A stretch of 64,000 nt of DNA from CAVPFA01 sp963703655 (GCA_963703655.1 CAVPFA010000003.1:124001-188000); one strand, 5' to 3'. Positions 52,305 through 62,337 are shown, counted from the first letter of the stretch. Made by a program: numbers and translations. The notes: generated by a model not told the origin, from the letters alone.

Positions 52305-53285
52305 CTAGCCCTCCGGATTTTCGCGCCTCGCCAGCCTTTGAGCGCCACCCCCTGCCGGCTCGCTTGAGGGCGTGAGCCGATCGACTCCCAGCCGTGAAGC
52401 ATAGAACTGTACGGCTTCGGTGAGGTCCCGACCTCCGAGGCCTGCGTCGCGCATCGCTCCGTAGAGTGTCCTTGCTACATCATTCAAAAGGAGGCGGTCC
52501 GTCCCGAGTCCTTGGGCAAAGTCCTTGACCAGGCAATGATCCTTGTATTGGAGGTCCACGCTGAAACCGGGCTCGAAATCCCCGCGCCGAAGTCGCGGAA
52601 CCAAATAGTCTGTTGACCAATAACTCTTCGCGTCGGTGCCGTCGAAGACTTCGAACAACACCTCCCAGGACACACCAGCGGCGGCGGCCAGCGCACACGC
52701 CTCTGCAGCTATGAGGTTATGCAGCCCGGAAACGAGATTACTTATGAGCTTGAGAGTGCTGCCGGCGCCCGACGGGCCAAGGTAGAAGAAGCGCTCTCCC
52801 AGAAGTTCTAAGACAGGTAACGCCCGTTCGAACGCCTCGACCCTGCCGCCAACCAGGAATGAGATATTTCTCGCACGGGCGCCGTCCGTTCCCGACCCCC
52901 CAGGCGCGCCTCCACTAATCGGAGCATCAACGTACTGAGCGCCGGCCGCCTCAGCAAGTGCGGCCATCCGCCTCGCTGTTTCCGGATCAATTGTGCTCAG
53001 ATCGATCAACATCACTCCCGGCGGGGGTTGCTTCAGGATACCGTGCTTACCCGTAAGCACACTCTCGACAGCTGCTGGCGACGGCAGCGCAAGAACCACG
53101 AACTGACATTTCGCAGCGAGCGCCGACGGTGACTCCACAACCACGGCACCGGTAACCCTGCCGACCTGTGTTCTCCGTTTCTCGTCGACGTCGTACACAT
53201 ACAATGTGGCTACGCTCTCGGCCAAATTGCGCGCGTAGATTTCTCCGATTGCTCCCAATCCTATGAGTCCCAACTCGTCAATCAC
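52305..53285 (-). CDS. Beta-hydroxyacid dehydrogenase family oxidoreductase
   Basis: 326 residues. NAD(P) loop GLIGLGAIGEIYARNLAES; substrate motif DAPISGGAPGGSGTDGARA; catalytic Lys in GAGSTLKLISNLV, and the NLV tail typical of 3-hydroxyisobutyrate, glyoxylate/succinic semialdehyde or tartronate semialdehyde reductases. In this cluster it may reduce or oxidise a hydroxy acid made from D-serine. Specificity not assignable. Confidence 0.9.
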   Translation of the reverse strand: MIDELGLIGLGAIGEIYARNLAESVATLYVYDVDEKRRTQVGRVTGAVVVESPSALAAKCQFVVLALPSPAAVESVLTGKHGILKQPPPGVMLIDLSTIDPETARRMAALAEAAGAQYVDAPISGGAPGGSGTDGARARNISFLVGGRVEAFERALPVLELLGERFFYLGPSGAGSTLKLISNLVSGLHNLIAAEACALAAAAGVSWEVLFEVFDGTDAKSYWSTDYLVPRLRRGDFEPGFSVDLQYKDHCLVKDFAQGLGTDRLLLNDVARTLYGAMRDAGLGGRDLTEAVQFYASRLGVDRLTPSSEPAGGGAQRLARRENPEG

Positions 53286-53303
53286 CGCTCCGCCTCACGG
53301 AAG

Positions 53304-54359
53304 TCACCGGGCTGTCTCACTTCTCTTCGCGGCCACTGGAGGAAGCGGTCCGTTCAGTCTCGCGAAAGGTCGTACGTGACAAGCCACTGCGCCACCACCG
53401 ACTGACGGCTCTAAGACCGGATCATCAGTCGCACACTTCTCCACCGCGTAGGCGCATCTCGTCCGGAATCGGCAACCGGATGGAATATTCAGCGGCGATG
53501 GAACATCTCCGGTGCGCACTTCAGCCGCGCGCTTCTGACCGACCTCAAGTCCGGGCGCCGCATCGATAAGCATTTGCGTGTACGGGTGCTGCGGCCGCTC
53601 TAGCACTTCTGCTGTCGGACCGAGCTCCACGATCCGCCCCAGGTACATCGTCGCTACCTGTTCAGCGATGTAGCGCACCACGGGCAGTTGGTGCGCGATT
53701 ATGACAAGCGTGAGGTTCAGGGAGTCAACCAGCCTGCCGAAAAGATTAAGAATCTGTGCCTGAATCGAAACATCTAGGGCGCTCACCGGCTCATCGGCGA
53801 TCAATAGTTCTGGCCGGACTGCGAGGGCCCGAGCGATCGCAACTCGCTGCCGCTGGCCTCCGGAGAGCTCCCGGGGATAGCGATTCCCCGCCGATTCCGG
53901 TAGCCCAACAAGATCCAGCATTTCCGCAACGTGAGCCTTTATCGTTTGCCTTGACGCCACACCGTGTACGAGCGCCGGCTCCGCGATTGCTCGTCCTACC
54001 TTGAGCCGTGGATTTAAAGACGAGTATGGATCTTGGAACACCATCTGGACTGTCCGGCGTACCGCCCGCAACTCGCGACTCGACGCGGCCGCGATATCAA
54101 CTCCCCCGAAATCGATGCTGCCCGCGTCAGCGCGGATCAGCCCCACTAGGCAACGAGCGAGGGTGGTCTTGCCACATCCCGATTCCCCCACGATCCCTAG
54201 GGTCTCAGCTCTCCGTACGGAAAACGACACGCCGTCAACCGCAGTTAAACGAGACCTAGCCTTACGAAGCCGAAGCTGCTCCAGCGCAGTTCGACGCAGG
54301 TCAAAGGCTTTCCGCAGTTCTTCCACCTGTAAGACAGTCGTCTCTTCCCCACCACTCAT
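53304..54359 (-). CDS. Oligopeptide ABC transporter ATP-binding protein, OppF/DppF type
   Basis: 351 residues from the ATG at 54359, which overlaps the stop of the OppD-type gene. Walker A GESGCGKTTLARCLVGL, signature LSGGQRQRVAIARALAV, Walker B LLIADEPVSALDVS, H-loop LVIIAHQL. C-terminal oligopeptide motif includes CRFRTRCAYAVEKCATDDP, with the four Cys that bind an Fe-S cluster in relatives. Second ATPase of the importer. Confidence 0.93.
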   Translation of the reverse strand: MSGGEETTVLQVEELRKAFDLRRTALEQLRLRKARSRLTAVDGVSFSVRRAETLGIVGESGCGKTTLARCLVGLIRADAGSIDFGGVDIAAASSRELRAVRRTVQMVFQDPYSSLNPRLKVGRAIAEPALVHGVASRQTIKAHVAEMLDLVGLPESAGNRYPRELSGGQRQRVAIARALAVRPELLIADEPVSALDVSIQAQILNLFGRLVDSLNLTLVIIAHQLPVVRYIAEQVATMYLGRIVELGPTAEVLERPQHPYTQMLIDAAPGLEVGQKRAAEVRTGDVPSPLNIPSGCRFRTRCAYAVEKCATDDPVLEPSVGGGAVACHVRPFARLNGPLPPVAAKRSETAR

Positions 54360-55396
54360 GATGTTCCCTCGTTGGCGTAGGGACAAGCTGTCCACTGGCC
54401 CGGGCTAACCTCCACGAGTTTCATATCAACTTCTCGGCACGCCGGGCGGGCCAAGTCGCAGCGTGCCGCAAAGGGACAGCCCTCCGGAAGCTCCCGAAGG
54501 TCCGGTGGCTGACCTCGAATCGGAGTGAGTTTCGCTCTTGCGCCATCGAGTCTAGGAAGTGCCTTTAGCAAATCCCTTGTATAAGGATGGCCGGGGCGCT
54601 CAAATACGTCGTGGGTCGTGGCACGCTCCACGACGGAGCCGGCGTACATGACGACAACGCGATTACACGTTTCCGCTATCACGCCGAGGTCGTGGGAAAC
54701 AAGCACGATTGCCATTCCCTCTTCCCGTTGGAGCGCAAGGAGAAGAGAGAGAATCTGCGCCTGCATTGTCACGTCCAAAGCGGTTGTCGGTTCGTCGGCT
54801 ATCAAGAGCTTTGGTCTGCAGCTAATCGCGATCGCAATCATCACTCGCTGTCGCATCCCCCCGGACAGCTCGTGCGGATACGAATTGAATCGCTGCGACG
54901 CAGCCGGTATCCCCACTCGGTCCAGGAGGCTCACACCCTCTGTTCTAGCCTCTGACCTGGACAAATGTCGGTGGCGTCGGAGCGTTTCGGAGATCTGCTT
55001 TCCTATTGGGTAAACAGGGTTCAGGCTCGTCATCGGGTCCTGGAAAATCATCCCAATGTCGCGTCCGCGCACTTCGCGGAGCTGCCGCGTACTCATTTGG
55101 AGCATCTCTTGCGAGTCGAATACGACCTGCCCGCCAAGTATCATTCCCGGCGGCGCAACGAGGTTCAGGATCGCTCTACAAGTGACGCTCTTCCCAGATC
55201 CAGATTCCCCGACGAGTCCCACAGTCTCCCCTCGCCGCACGTCGAACGACACGTGATTGGCAGCGAACACCACGCTACCCTGCCTTGGGAAGGCTGCTAC
55301 AAGATCCCGCACCTCCAGCAGCGTGGCACCATTACCGGAGCCATCGTCTCTACGCTGAGCGTCCAACACGCTAAGCGCCCCACCCTCCTCTCTCAA
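54356..55396 (-). CDS. Oligopeptide ABC transporter ATP-binding protein, OppD/DppD type
   Basis: 346 residues. Walker A GESGSGKSVTCRAIL, Q-loop FQDPMTSLNPVYPIGKQI, signature LSGGMRQRVMIAIAI, Walker B LLIADEPTTALDV, H-loop LVSHDLG. C-terminal CPFAARCDLARPACREVD is the oligopeptide-type Cys motif. Preceded by the permeases and followed by its partner with a 4-base overlap. Confidence 0.94.
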   Translation of the reverse strand: MREEGGALSVLDAQRRDDGSGNGATLLEVRDLVAAFPRQGSVVFAANHVSFDVRRGETVGLVGESGSGKSVTCRAILNLVAPPGMILGGQVVFDSQEMLQMSTRQLREVRGRDIGMIFQDPMTSLNPVYPIGKQISETLRRHRHLSRSEARTEGVSLLDRVGIPAASQRFNSYPHELSGGMRQRVMIAIAISCRPKLLIADEPTTALDVTMQAQILSLLLALQREEGMAIVLVSHDLGVIAETCNRVVVMYAGSVVERATTHDVFERPGHPYTRDLLKALPRLDGARAKLTPIRGQPPDLRELPEGCPFAARCDLARPACREVDMKLVEVSPGQWTACPYANEGTS

Positions 55397-55405
55397 ATCT
55401 ACCTC

Positions 55406-56313
55406 TTAAAGCCCCATGCGAAAACTCTCGCCCAGTCGATCGGCGAGCCCATCTCCGATCAGGCTGACTCCGACTCCAAGAACCACGATGGCAATTCCGG
55501 GGAAGGTCGTGATCCACCACGAAAGCAAGATGAAGTTCTCTCCTTCCGCCACCATTGCACCCCACTCAGGAGTAGGCGGTTGCACGCCCAATCCCAAAAA
55601 CGAGAGAGAGGCAAGCAACAGGATATTCAATACGAAGTCGGCGGTCGAGAATACCACGTTAGGTTTCAACAGATTAGGGATGGCGTGTCGAAGAATGATG
55701 CGTCCGCGCGCGAGAATCCCAGCGCTTCCGCCGCGAGCATGAACTGCAACTCTCGCAGGACCAGCATTTCTCCGCGCGTCAGTCGGGCGTAAAGGCTCCA
55801 GCCCACTGCAAACACCGCAATGTAGAGCCCGCGGACGCCCGGACCCACGATGGCAAGGATGGCCATAACCAAAACGATCAATGGGAAGGCGATCACGACA
55901 TCAACAACACGCATGATGAGACGATCAACAGTTCCGCCGAAGTATCCAGCAACTGCCCCTATCAGGACGCCGGCTGTCACAGGTACATAGGTCATGAAGA
56001 ACGCGATAACAAGGTCCTCTCGCGCTCCGTACATCACACGTGAGAAAACATCTCGACCAAGGTCATCAGTACCCATTAGATGATGCAGCGACGGTTGCAG
56101 AAAGGTCGCACTCAAATTTAAAGCGTCTGGACGATACGGTGCCAACACGGGCGCAAACAGCGCAACAAAAACAAACAGAGCCACAACTGCAAGTCCGGAG
56201 TACAGGCTTAGGTTACTCCACCGGCGCTCCCTTCGCCCACGGCGAAGGACTCTTCCGACCTGTAGGCCGAATTCGTCCCGCGCCGTCCGTATCCCGACCG
56301 CACCAACGGACAC
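55406..56313 (-). pseudogene. Oligopeptide ABC transporter permease DppC-like, one frameshift
   Basis: First frame: helix LSLYSGLAVVALFVFVALFAPVLAPY, HHLMGTDDLGRDVFSRVMYGARE, then LAAEALGFSRA. Second frame continues RIILRHAIPNLLKPNVV, the conserved EAA-loop end, to SFLGLGVQPPTPEWGAM and DGLADRLGESFRMGL. One base is missing near 55705, in a CGCGCG run. Repaired length ~302. It starts directly behind the stop of the DppB-like gene (56314). Confidence 0.88.
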
Positions 56314-57255
56314 TTAGCCGTACCTCACCCTCGGATCGACGAAAGCGTACAAGATGTCAGCCACGAGATTTGCCAGAACGGCGAGCACCCCGAACACCAA
56401 AGTCAAGATCTCTATTATGGGGAAGTCCCGGGTGTAGATCGATTGAACGAGAAGCTGTCCCATTCCGGGAATACCAAAAATATCTTCAATGACAACCGTT
56501 CCGCCGATCAACCAGCCAATGTTTACCCCCAGAACAGTGATTGTGGCGATCAAGCCGTTCCGAAGCGCGTGCATCCAAATCACGCTTCTCTCCGAAAGGC
56601 CCCGGGCACGTGCCGCCTCGATATATTCCGTGTCTAGTACGTCGATGAGGCTTGCCCGCAGCGACCGCACCAGGATAGCTGCCAGGAACAGACCTATGAC
56701 AATCGCGGGAAGCGTGAGACTTTTGAGGTGCTGAACAAAGTTGATCCCATAGCCCGCTACCGGAAACCAGCCGAGCTGAAGGCTGAACGTTCGTACCAGC
56801 AGCAAAGACAGCCAGAACGACGGCATCGCGAAGCCAATGAGTGTCAGGATTCGAATCCCGTGATCTGCAGGGCGATTGCGTCTGAGAGCTGAGACTACAC
56901 CCAGCGGAAGCGCGAGTACGATCGCAATGAGCGTTCCATAACCGACGAGAAGACAACTCACCACAATTCTTGGTGCGACAACTGACTCAACCGGTCTATC
57001 CATAAGGATCGACGTGCCAAAATTCAGGTGGAACAGGCCGCCTAGGAACGAGAAGTACTGTGAGATCAGCGGTCGATCAAGACCAAGCTGGTGGCGCAGA
57101 ACGATGATTCTTTCCGGATCGACTTTCCCGCCCAACATTATGACCACTGGGTCTCCGGGCACCAGGTGTATCAAAAAAAACGAGATTAATGTTAGCCCTA
57201 GTATCGTCAGCGCCGAGTCAATTAGCCTTCGCCTCAGGTATCGCCCTAAGCCCAC
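56314..57255 (-). CDS. Oligopeptide ABC transporter permease DppB-like
   Basis: 313 residues. Helix ALTILGLTLISFFLIHLVPGDPVVIMLGGK, with the typical PGDP motif, then LVGYGTLIAIVLALPLGVVSALRRN and the ATPase loop YIEAARARGLSERSVIWMHALRNGL. It ends DILYAFVDPRVRYG, the family consensus. Six helices. First permease of the importer, behind the binding protein. Confidence 0.95.
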   Translation of the reverse strand: MGLGRYLRRRLIDSALTILGLTLISFFLIHLVPGDPVVIMLGGKVDPERIIVLRHQLGLDRPLISQYFSFLGGLFHLNFGTSILMDRPVESVVAPRIVVSCLLVGYGTLIAIVLALPLGVVSALRRNRPADHGIRILTLIGFAMPSFWLSLLLVRTFSLQLGWFPVAGYGINFVQHLKSLTLPAIVIGLFLAAILVRSLRASLIDVLDTEYIEAARARGLSERSVIWMHALRNGLIATITVLGVNIGWLIGGTVVIEDIFGIPGMGQLLVQSIYTRDFPIIEILTLVFGVLAVLANLVADILYAFVDPRVRYG

Positions 57256-57281
57256 TTCTCGCCGCTCTCCCCGCTATGTCT

Positions 57282-58907
57282 CTAGGATAACCAAACCTGG
57301 TCCAGGAACCACCAGGATGCGATGTTCGTGTGGAAATTCATCACATTCGAGCGAAGCCCGGTTCGACCGGGCGTGAAGTCGATGGGAACTATCGGAGCTT
57401 CGTCCATAGTTTGCTGTTGCAGCAGGTGGTTTGCGGCAATCCGTTCCTTCATAGTTCTGGCGCTGATACACCTTTCATAGAGCTTGGTTGACGCCGCATT
57501 TTCGTAGAATGTGAAGAATCCATGAGTGCCATCTCTATCATCGAACTGAAGCTCAGCCAGCTCTTCCGGAGCAGTGCAGTCGATGGTGAATGGCCCTATC
57601 ATTGCGGCCTGATAGCTACCTCCCGCAAAATCGGTGAAGACGGTGCCCACGTCGTAACTCTGCAGGCTCGTCTTTACGCCAATCGAGCTCCACGCACCTT
57701 CTACAATCTGGCCGATCTGCTCCACGGTCGTCGACGGGTAAATAAGAAGGGTCAGATCGAACCCGTGTGGAACGGAAGATGCCTTTATAAGCTGCTTGGC
57801 CTTCGCGAGATCGTACGGATACGGCTTCACACTTGAACTCCAGAATGGAGGAACCCTTACCGACATGCTGTTAGCAATGTCCGCGTGACCAAACAGCACC
57901 GCCTTAACGATTGCCTCCTTGTTCGTCGCGTAGTTGAGAGCCCTGCGCACAAGGACATCGTTAAGTGGCTTGCGCTTATTGTTGAGCCAAATGGCGTCCA
58001 GACCACCTGTTTGCTCAATCTTCACCGTTATACCCGGCGTCTTTCCCAACTGTTCAATCAGAGAATACGGAACGTCGGCAATCGCGTCCACCTCTCCGGA
58101 TTCCAGCTTGAGGACTCGCGAGGTATCGTCTGGGACGTACGGGAAGTTCACGCCGTCCAGCAGCGGATGCCCCTTTTTCCAATAGTAAGGATTCCGGACT
58201 ACGTGGGTGAACTGTCCCTTCTGAAACTCCTTCAACATAAATGGACCGGTTCCCACCGGGTGTTGGGCGAATCGGGTCGGATTCGCCAAATAGACACTTT
58301 TAGGGGTAATCGACGCCACATAGACATTGAGGAACTCGAGTAACGGAGTGAGAGGGTCGGTCAGGTGGACCCGGACCGTATGGTCATTCAGGGCGACGAT
58401 CGAGCTAGTCAACGGCTGCCCAATGGCCGAGAACAGGAAGGCATCCCCATCCTTCTTCGGGTTCGCTGCACGGCTCAGCGAGAAGACGACGTCTTCAGCG
58501 GTCATCGGAGACCCGTTCGAAAAGCGAACGCCTCTCCTTAAGTTGAAGGTGTAAGTCAGACCATTTGACGAGATGTCCCAAGATTCTGCCAGCCCGGGCT
58601 GGATTCCCGTCTGTCCCGGCCGAGGCTGCGCCGTCAGTTGCTCGAAAATCTGATAGTTGATCCACTCCGACCCGTTGTCGGCGAGGAGGACGGGATCAAA
58701 GGTCAGGGGTTCCAGATCCCGCGCAAATTGCAATGTGCCACCACGGCGGGGCACGCGGCTGACCGTGGTGAGACCGGTCCCGCTGGCTGTTGACGAGCGC
58801 GCCGCGGCAAGCGGTCCCAACATTGCGGCTGCGCCTGCCATCTTCCCGAACTGCCGACGTGAGATCCTCTCTCCCCTGGTCTGAGCTCCCTCGTTAACGG
58901 TGTTCAT
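57282..58907 (-). CDS. Peptide ABC transporter substrate-binding protein (family 5)
   Basis: 541 residues from the ATG at 58907 (RBS AAGGGGGA). Twin-arginine signal RISRRQFGKMAGAAAMLGPLAAA, so export folded. Mature part: GGTLQFARDLEPLTFDPV, LAESWDISSNGLTYTFNLRRGVRFSNG, VFSLSRAANPKK, GTGPFMLKEFQKG and RRALNYATNKEAI. Binds oligopeptides for the DppBC-type importer. Paralog of the frameshifted gene at 25825, which carries a similar Tat signal. Confidence 0.94.
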   Translation of the reverse strand: MNTVNEGAQTRGERISRRQFGKMAGAAAMLGPLAAARSSTASGTGLTTVSRVPRRGGTLQFARDLEPLTFDPVLLADNGSEWINYQIFEQLTAQPRPGQTGIQPGLAESWDISSNGLTYTFNLRRGVRFSNGSPMTAEDVVFSLSRAANPKKDGDAFLFSAIGQPLTSSIVALNDHTVRVHLTDPLTPLLEFLNVYVASITPKSVYLANPTRFAQHPVGTGPFMLKEFQKGQFTHVVRNPYYWKKGHPLLDGVNFPYVPDDTSRVLKLESGEVDAIADVPYSLIEQLGKTPGITVKIEQTGGLDAIWLNNKRKPLNDVLVRRALNYATNKEAIVKAVLFGHADIANSMSVRVPPFWSSSVKPYPYDLAKAKQLIKASSVPHGFDLTLLIYPSTTVEQIGQIVEGAWSSIGVKTSLQSYDVGTVFTDFAGGSYQAAMIGPFTIDCTAPEELAELQFDDRDGTHGFFTFYENAASTKLYERCISARTMKERIAANHLLQQQTMDEAPIVPIDFTPGRTGLRSNVMNFHTNIASWWFLDQVWLS

Positions 58908-58920
58908 CGCTCGTCCCCCT

Positions 58921-60210
58921 TCATGTCCCGCATAATCCGACGCTACCATTTATCCTTTGATCCCTTCCGTGTTTTCCGACCTTGTCATCCTTCGTCAAAC
59001 AAGGCGCAATGCCGCCATTTTGCGAGGTTGCGCCGTGGTCCGTCACGTAGCTCCTTCGCACAGAAGTCCCAACACTCAGGGGCAGCTCAACACTCGTGGG
59101 CGCAATATGCTGGTGCTCTGCGATCATCCCAATTCCAATCTCTTCTGCCCCTTGCCTGCCAATAATCAATACTTCATCTCCCGGTCCGGCATCTGGGATG
59201 TCGGTCAAATCGACCCTCGTATGCTCAAGCGAAGGCTCACCCAGCGCGCATCTGCGACCTCGAACAAGCACGTGACCGCAATGGAGCCCTTGTAGCCCGT
59301 CGCGACGGCCCATCGGAATGATTCCGATCTTGAGTCCTGTTCTTCCTGGAAACGGTAGCTTTTCCCGGAACTCCGAGCGATTACTTTGCTTGACTTGAAT
59401 GAGGCGACTCGACAGTGACCGAAACGGCGAGCGGAGGTCTAGGTCTACCGTATGAGGACCCTCTGGATGTAATCCGTACAGTATGTGTCCGGGATCGACG
59501 GCATTAAGAGTCATAGATCCGGTCATGGCTAACACGGCACTAGACGCGACCATTCGTAACGGCACTCGAATGCCAGCGGCCTCGAGCTCGGATACGACGG
59601 CGGAAAACCGGGCGAATTGCCAGTCAGTGTACCTCCACACGTCGTCGTCATCAGTCACATGCATATGTGTGTAGACACCTCGAAGATCGAGGCTTCCAGT
59701 AGACTGAACCGCTTGACCCAGAGCAGTGGCCTCTGCCGGAGACGCGCCAAGGCGTTCCAGCCCGACGTCAACCTTGATGAAGCACGGCAACCGCCGCCCT
59801 TTGGCTGCGCTGGCGAAAGACTTGGCCGTGACTTCATCGATGATGCTCACTAGCAAATCAAACTCGATTGCTGCGTCTACCAAGTCATTGGTCGGAAGGT
59901 TGCCTGCGTAGACAAGGATCGGCCCGGTTATGCCTCTTTCGCGTAGCTCTACAGCGTCCGCCGCATCAGCGACAGCGACCGCATCTGCTCCGGCTTGGAA
60001 GACTGCTTTGGCAACAGGAACAAGGCCAAATCCGTACGCGTCAGCTTTGAGTGCTGCGCACATCCACGCCGAACCGCAGACGCGTCGTACCTCGCGTACG
60101 TTGTGTTGAACTGCGCTCAAGTCGATCTGAAAGTAGTTCGGCCGGCGCAGCTCCGCGGAAGGAGTCCAACCGCCAGATCGCGAATCGGGGATTTCTCGTT
60201 TCAAGCCCAA
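58921..60210 (-). CDS. Alanine-racemase-like protein lacking the usual catalytic Tyr segment
   Basis: 429 residues. N-terminal PLP barrel: NYFQIDLSAVQHNVREVRRV, PLP Lys55 in MCAALKADAYGFGLVPVAKAV, GAGNL-equivalent YAGNLPTNDL, FIKVDVGLERLG, GVYTHMHVTDD. The C-terminal domain should contain GYADGY, with the second catalytic Tyr, and a GRxxMD block; here it reads IPMGRRDGLQG and ALGEPSLEHTRVDLTDIP. It also has a ~35-residue tail. It may be a racemase of altered specificity or not a racemase at all. First gene of the peptide operon, divergent from the XRE-cupin regulator. Confidence 0.86.
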   Translation of the reverse strand: MGLKREIPDSRSGGWTPSAELRRPNYFQIDLSAVQHNVREVRRVCGSAWMCAALKADAYGFGLVPVAKAVFQAGADAVAVADAADAVELRERGITGPILVYAGNLPTNDLVDAAIEFDLLVSIIDEVTAKSFASAAKGRRLPCFIKVDVGLERLGASPAEATALGQAVQSTGSLDLRGVYTHMHVTDDDDVWRYTDWQFARFSAVVSELEAAGIRVPLRMVASSAVLAMTGSMTLNAVDPGHILYGLHPEGPHTVDLDLRSPFRSLSSRLIQVKQSNRSEFREKLPFPGRTGLKIGIIPMGRRDGLQGLHCGHVLVRGRRCALGEPSLEHTRVDLTDIPDAGPGDEVLIIGRQGAEEIGIGMIAEHQHIAPTSVELPLSVGTSVRRSYVTDHGATSQNGGIAPCLTKDDKVGKHGRDQRINGSVGLCGT

Positions 60211-60398
60211 TGTCCCCCAGGCGCTGCAAACGAAGGCTGTGCGCCCCAGCTACGGCATCAACCTGGTCGGCAGCGCACTCGAGGCGATGTTAACACGACT
60301 GTCAAGCCACATGCAATACTATTGAAGGCGCTTGAAGTGGACACCGACAGGGGGCGACCCTACCAAGGGCAGCCCCAGGAAAAACTACCTACAAGCCT

Positions 60399-61016
60399 AT
60401 GGTCACCGAACGAAACTCAATCGAAGAGTCCGATGACGAAGAGCGTCGCTCACTCGGCAACCAGATTCGCACTGTTCGCAAGACCGTTGGGATGACTGTG
60501 GAAGCGCTAGCGACGGCAGCGCGAATCTCCCCCAGCCTAGTTTCCCAAGTGGAGCGAGGTCTTGCTAGTCCCTCGATCACAACCTTACGAAGAGTCGCTA
60601 AATGTCTCGGCATTCCCGTCGCCTCCCTTTTCGTTACTCAAGTCTCGGGTCCTACGGCTTCCCCCAGCCTTACCGACCCGCCCTGCGTCGTCCGACGCAG
60701 CGAGCGCAAAGGCCTCCGTCTCCCGCGGTCACGCGTGCGCTACGAGTTGCTAACCCCCAACCTCAATCGTCAAATCGAGTTCCTGTGGATCGAGTACGAG
60801 CCGGGCTCGGCCGACCGCCCGGAGCCCGTGGGTCATCCCGGCGAAGAAAACGTTCTTTGCCTAAAAGGAACGATTTCCATCGTCATCGACGGACAATGGA
60901 TCGTGCTAGAAGCCGGTGACAGTATTTCTTTTGATTCTGCGCGCCCTCACCAGGTCCTGAACTCGTCGCCCGAGCAGGCAATCATCGTCGCCGCGATCAC
61001 CCCACCATCGTTTTGA
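60399..61016 (+). CDS. XRE-cupin regulator
   Basis: 205 residues. HTH at ~20-75: GNQIRTVRKTVGMTVEALATAARISPSLVSQVERG. Then a cupin sensor domain at ~130-200: EFLWIEYEPGS, VGHPGEENVLCLKGTISIVIDGQWIVLEAGDSISFDSARPHQV. This two-domain design senses small ligands such as amino acids or polyamines. Divergently transcribed from the alanine-racemase-like gene, so it probably controls the D-amino-acid/peptide operon; the 188-base gap must hold both promoters, though I see no clear operator. Confidence 0.92.
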   Translation: MVTERNSIEESDDEERRSLGNQIRTVRKTVGMTVEALATAARISPSLVSQVERGLASPSITTLRRVAKCLGIPVASLFVTQVSGPTASPSLTDPPCVVRRSERKGLRLPRSRVRYELLTPNLNRQIEFLWIEYEPGSADRPEPVGHPGEENVLCLKGTISIVIDGQWIVLEAGDSISFDSARPHQVLNSSPEQAIIVAAITPPSF

Positions 61017-61160
61017 CGCACGCGATCGGTGTCATCAGACCCTGTGCTCCGGGAGGGAACGCACGACTCGCATCGCGCGCGAGTACGTGCGAGGCGGCCC
61101 GCTGAGTCCACCCCATCAAGAACTCGCCTGCTCCTAAAGAACCTCCGCCGGTGTTTGTGA

Positions 61161-62337
61161 TCACCAGTTCCTTAGGGAATCGATCGGCCAAATGTCCACT
61201 AGCTCATCACCGGCGACGCAATGGTATACCGAGTACATAGTGATCGTCTGAAAACAACGAGGCGGCAGGATTTCGAAGGTTGCGCCTATTGGAAGACGAT
61301 CTTCGGCGTTGGCAAAATCGATCCGACCTAGGTCGTCCCCTACAATAGAGTAACGTGCATTGAGCGGCGCACCGTCTACCAGTCTGTGATTCAGGAAACC
61401 GAAAGCCCCATCGATTTCCTTTACACCAACATCGGTAATGACAAATCCGGCTTGGGCAGCGCTAACGACTGTTCCTCGGACGGTTAGCGCCGGTTGGAAA
61501 GGATGCGCGTCGTCTCGACGCATGGCGGTATCCATGTAATATCCATCCATGAATATGTAGGTTCCGACCTGTATCTCAGTGAATATCCCTGCTTCGGGGT
61601 CAATGTCGTGACTTCCCGTGCCGCCACCGGACACGATGGAAGGATGGATACCCTCATCGTCGAACCGCGCGACCATCTCGGAAAGCTCGCGAAGACGCCG
61701 AAGCAAGACTGAGCGACGGGCGTCATAGTCGGGGTCAGAGAGGCCCAAGCCATTGTAAGCCTGTATTCCGACGAACTCGAGTCCTTCGGTCTCCTGGATA
61801 CGACGAGCCGAGCGCGATGGCGAGGGCGACGTCAGAGAGGCCCGTACGTCCTCCTCCCAACTCCAGATCGACGAGGACTTGAAGAGCATGGCCGCATTGG
61901 CGACTGAGAAAGCCGAGTTGGTCGACATTATTTAGGTCATCCACTACTACCATGAGGCCCTCTGCACGGGTATTCAGAGCCACCAGCCGTTGCAGTTTGG
62001 GTTCGGAGACGACCGACGTGAACAGCATCACGCCTGGAATCCCCCCGGCGACCATTGTTTCGGCTTCCGCAAGCGTCGCGCAGCATATCCCGACGGCACC
62101 CGCGGCTATCTGACGGCGGGCTATCTCTACCGACTTATGGATCTTGGCGCACGGTCGGACCTGGTAGCCTCTCAGCTCAGCGTGTTTCGCCATTGAGCGA
62201 ATATTTGCGTCAAGCCGATCGAGGTCCAGGACCAGGGCTGGCGTGCCGAGCGCGGTCCTCGAACCGGGCCGTCCGACGAGACTGGCATTCGGCCCCCTCA
62301 AGTCTTCCTCGCTCATCAACGGCGATCCGGCGCGCAT
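61161..62337 (-). pseudogene. Second DSD1/D-threonine-aldolase-type PLP enzyme, one frameshift
   Basis: First frame: GSRTALGTPALVLDLDRLDAN, VRPCAKIHKSVEIARRQI (PLP Lys), GAVGICCATLAEAETMVAGGI, VLVDLELGGGRTGL. Second frame: RRIQETEGLEFVGIQAYNGLG, HPSIVSGGGTGSHDID, IQVGTYIFMDGYYM, DLGRIDFANAEDRLPIG. One extra base near 61808 separates them; repaired length ~390. The C-terminal metal motif normally P-H-C reads PPRCFQTI, so the metal His is replaced by Arg (CGT for CAT). It may be inactive or altered. Confidence 0.85.
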
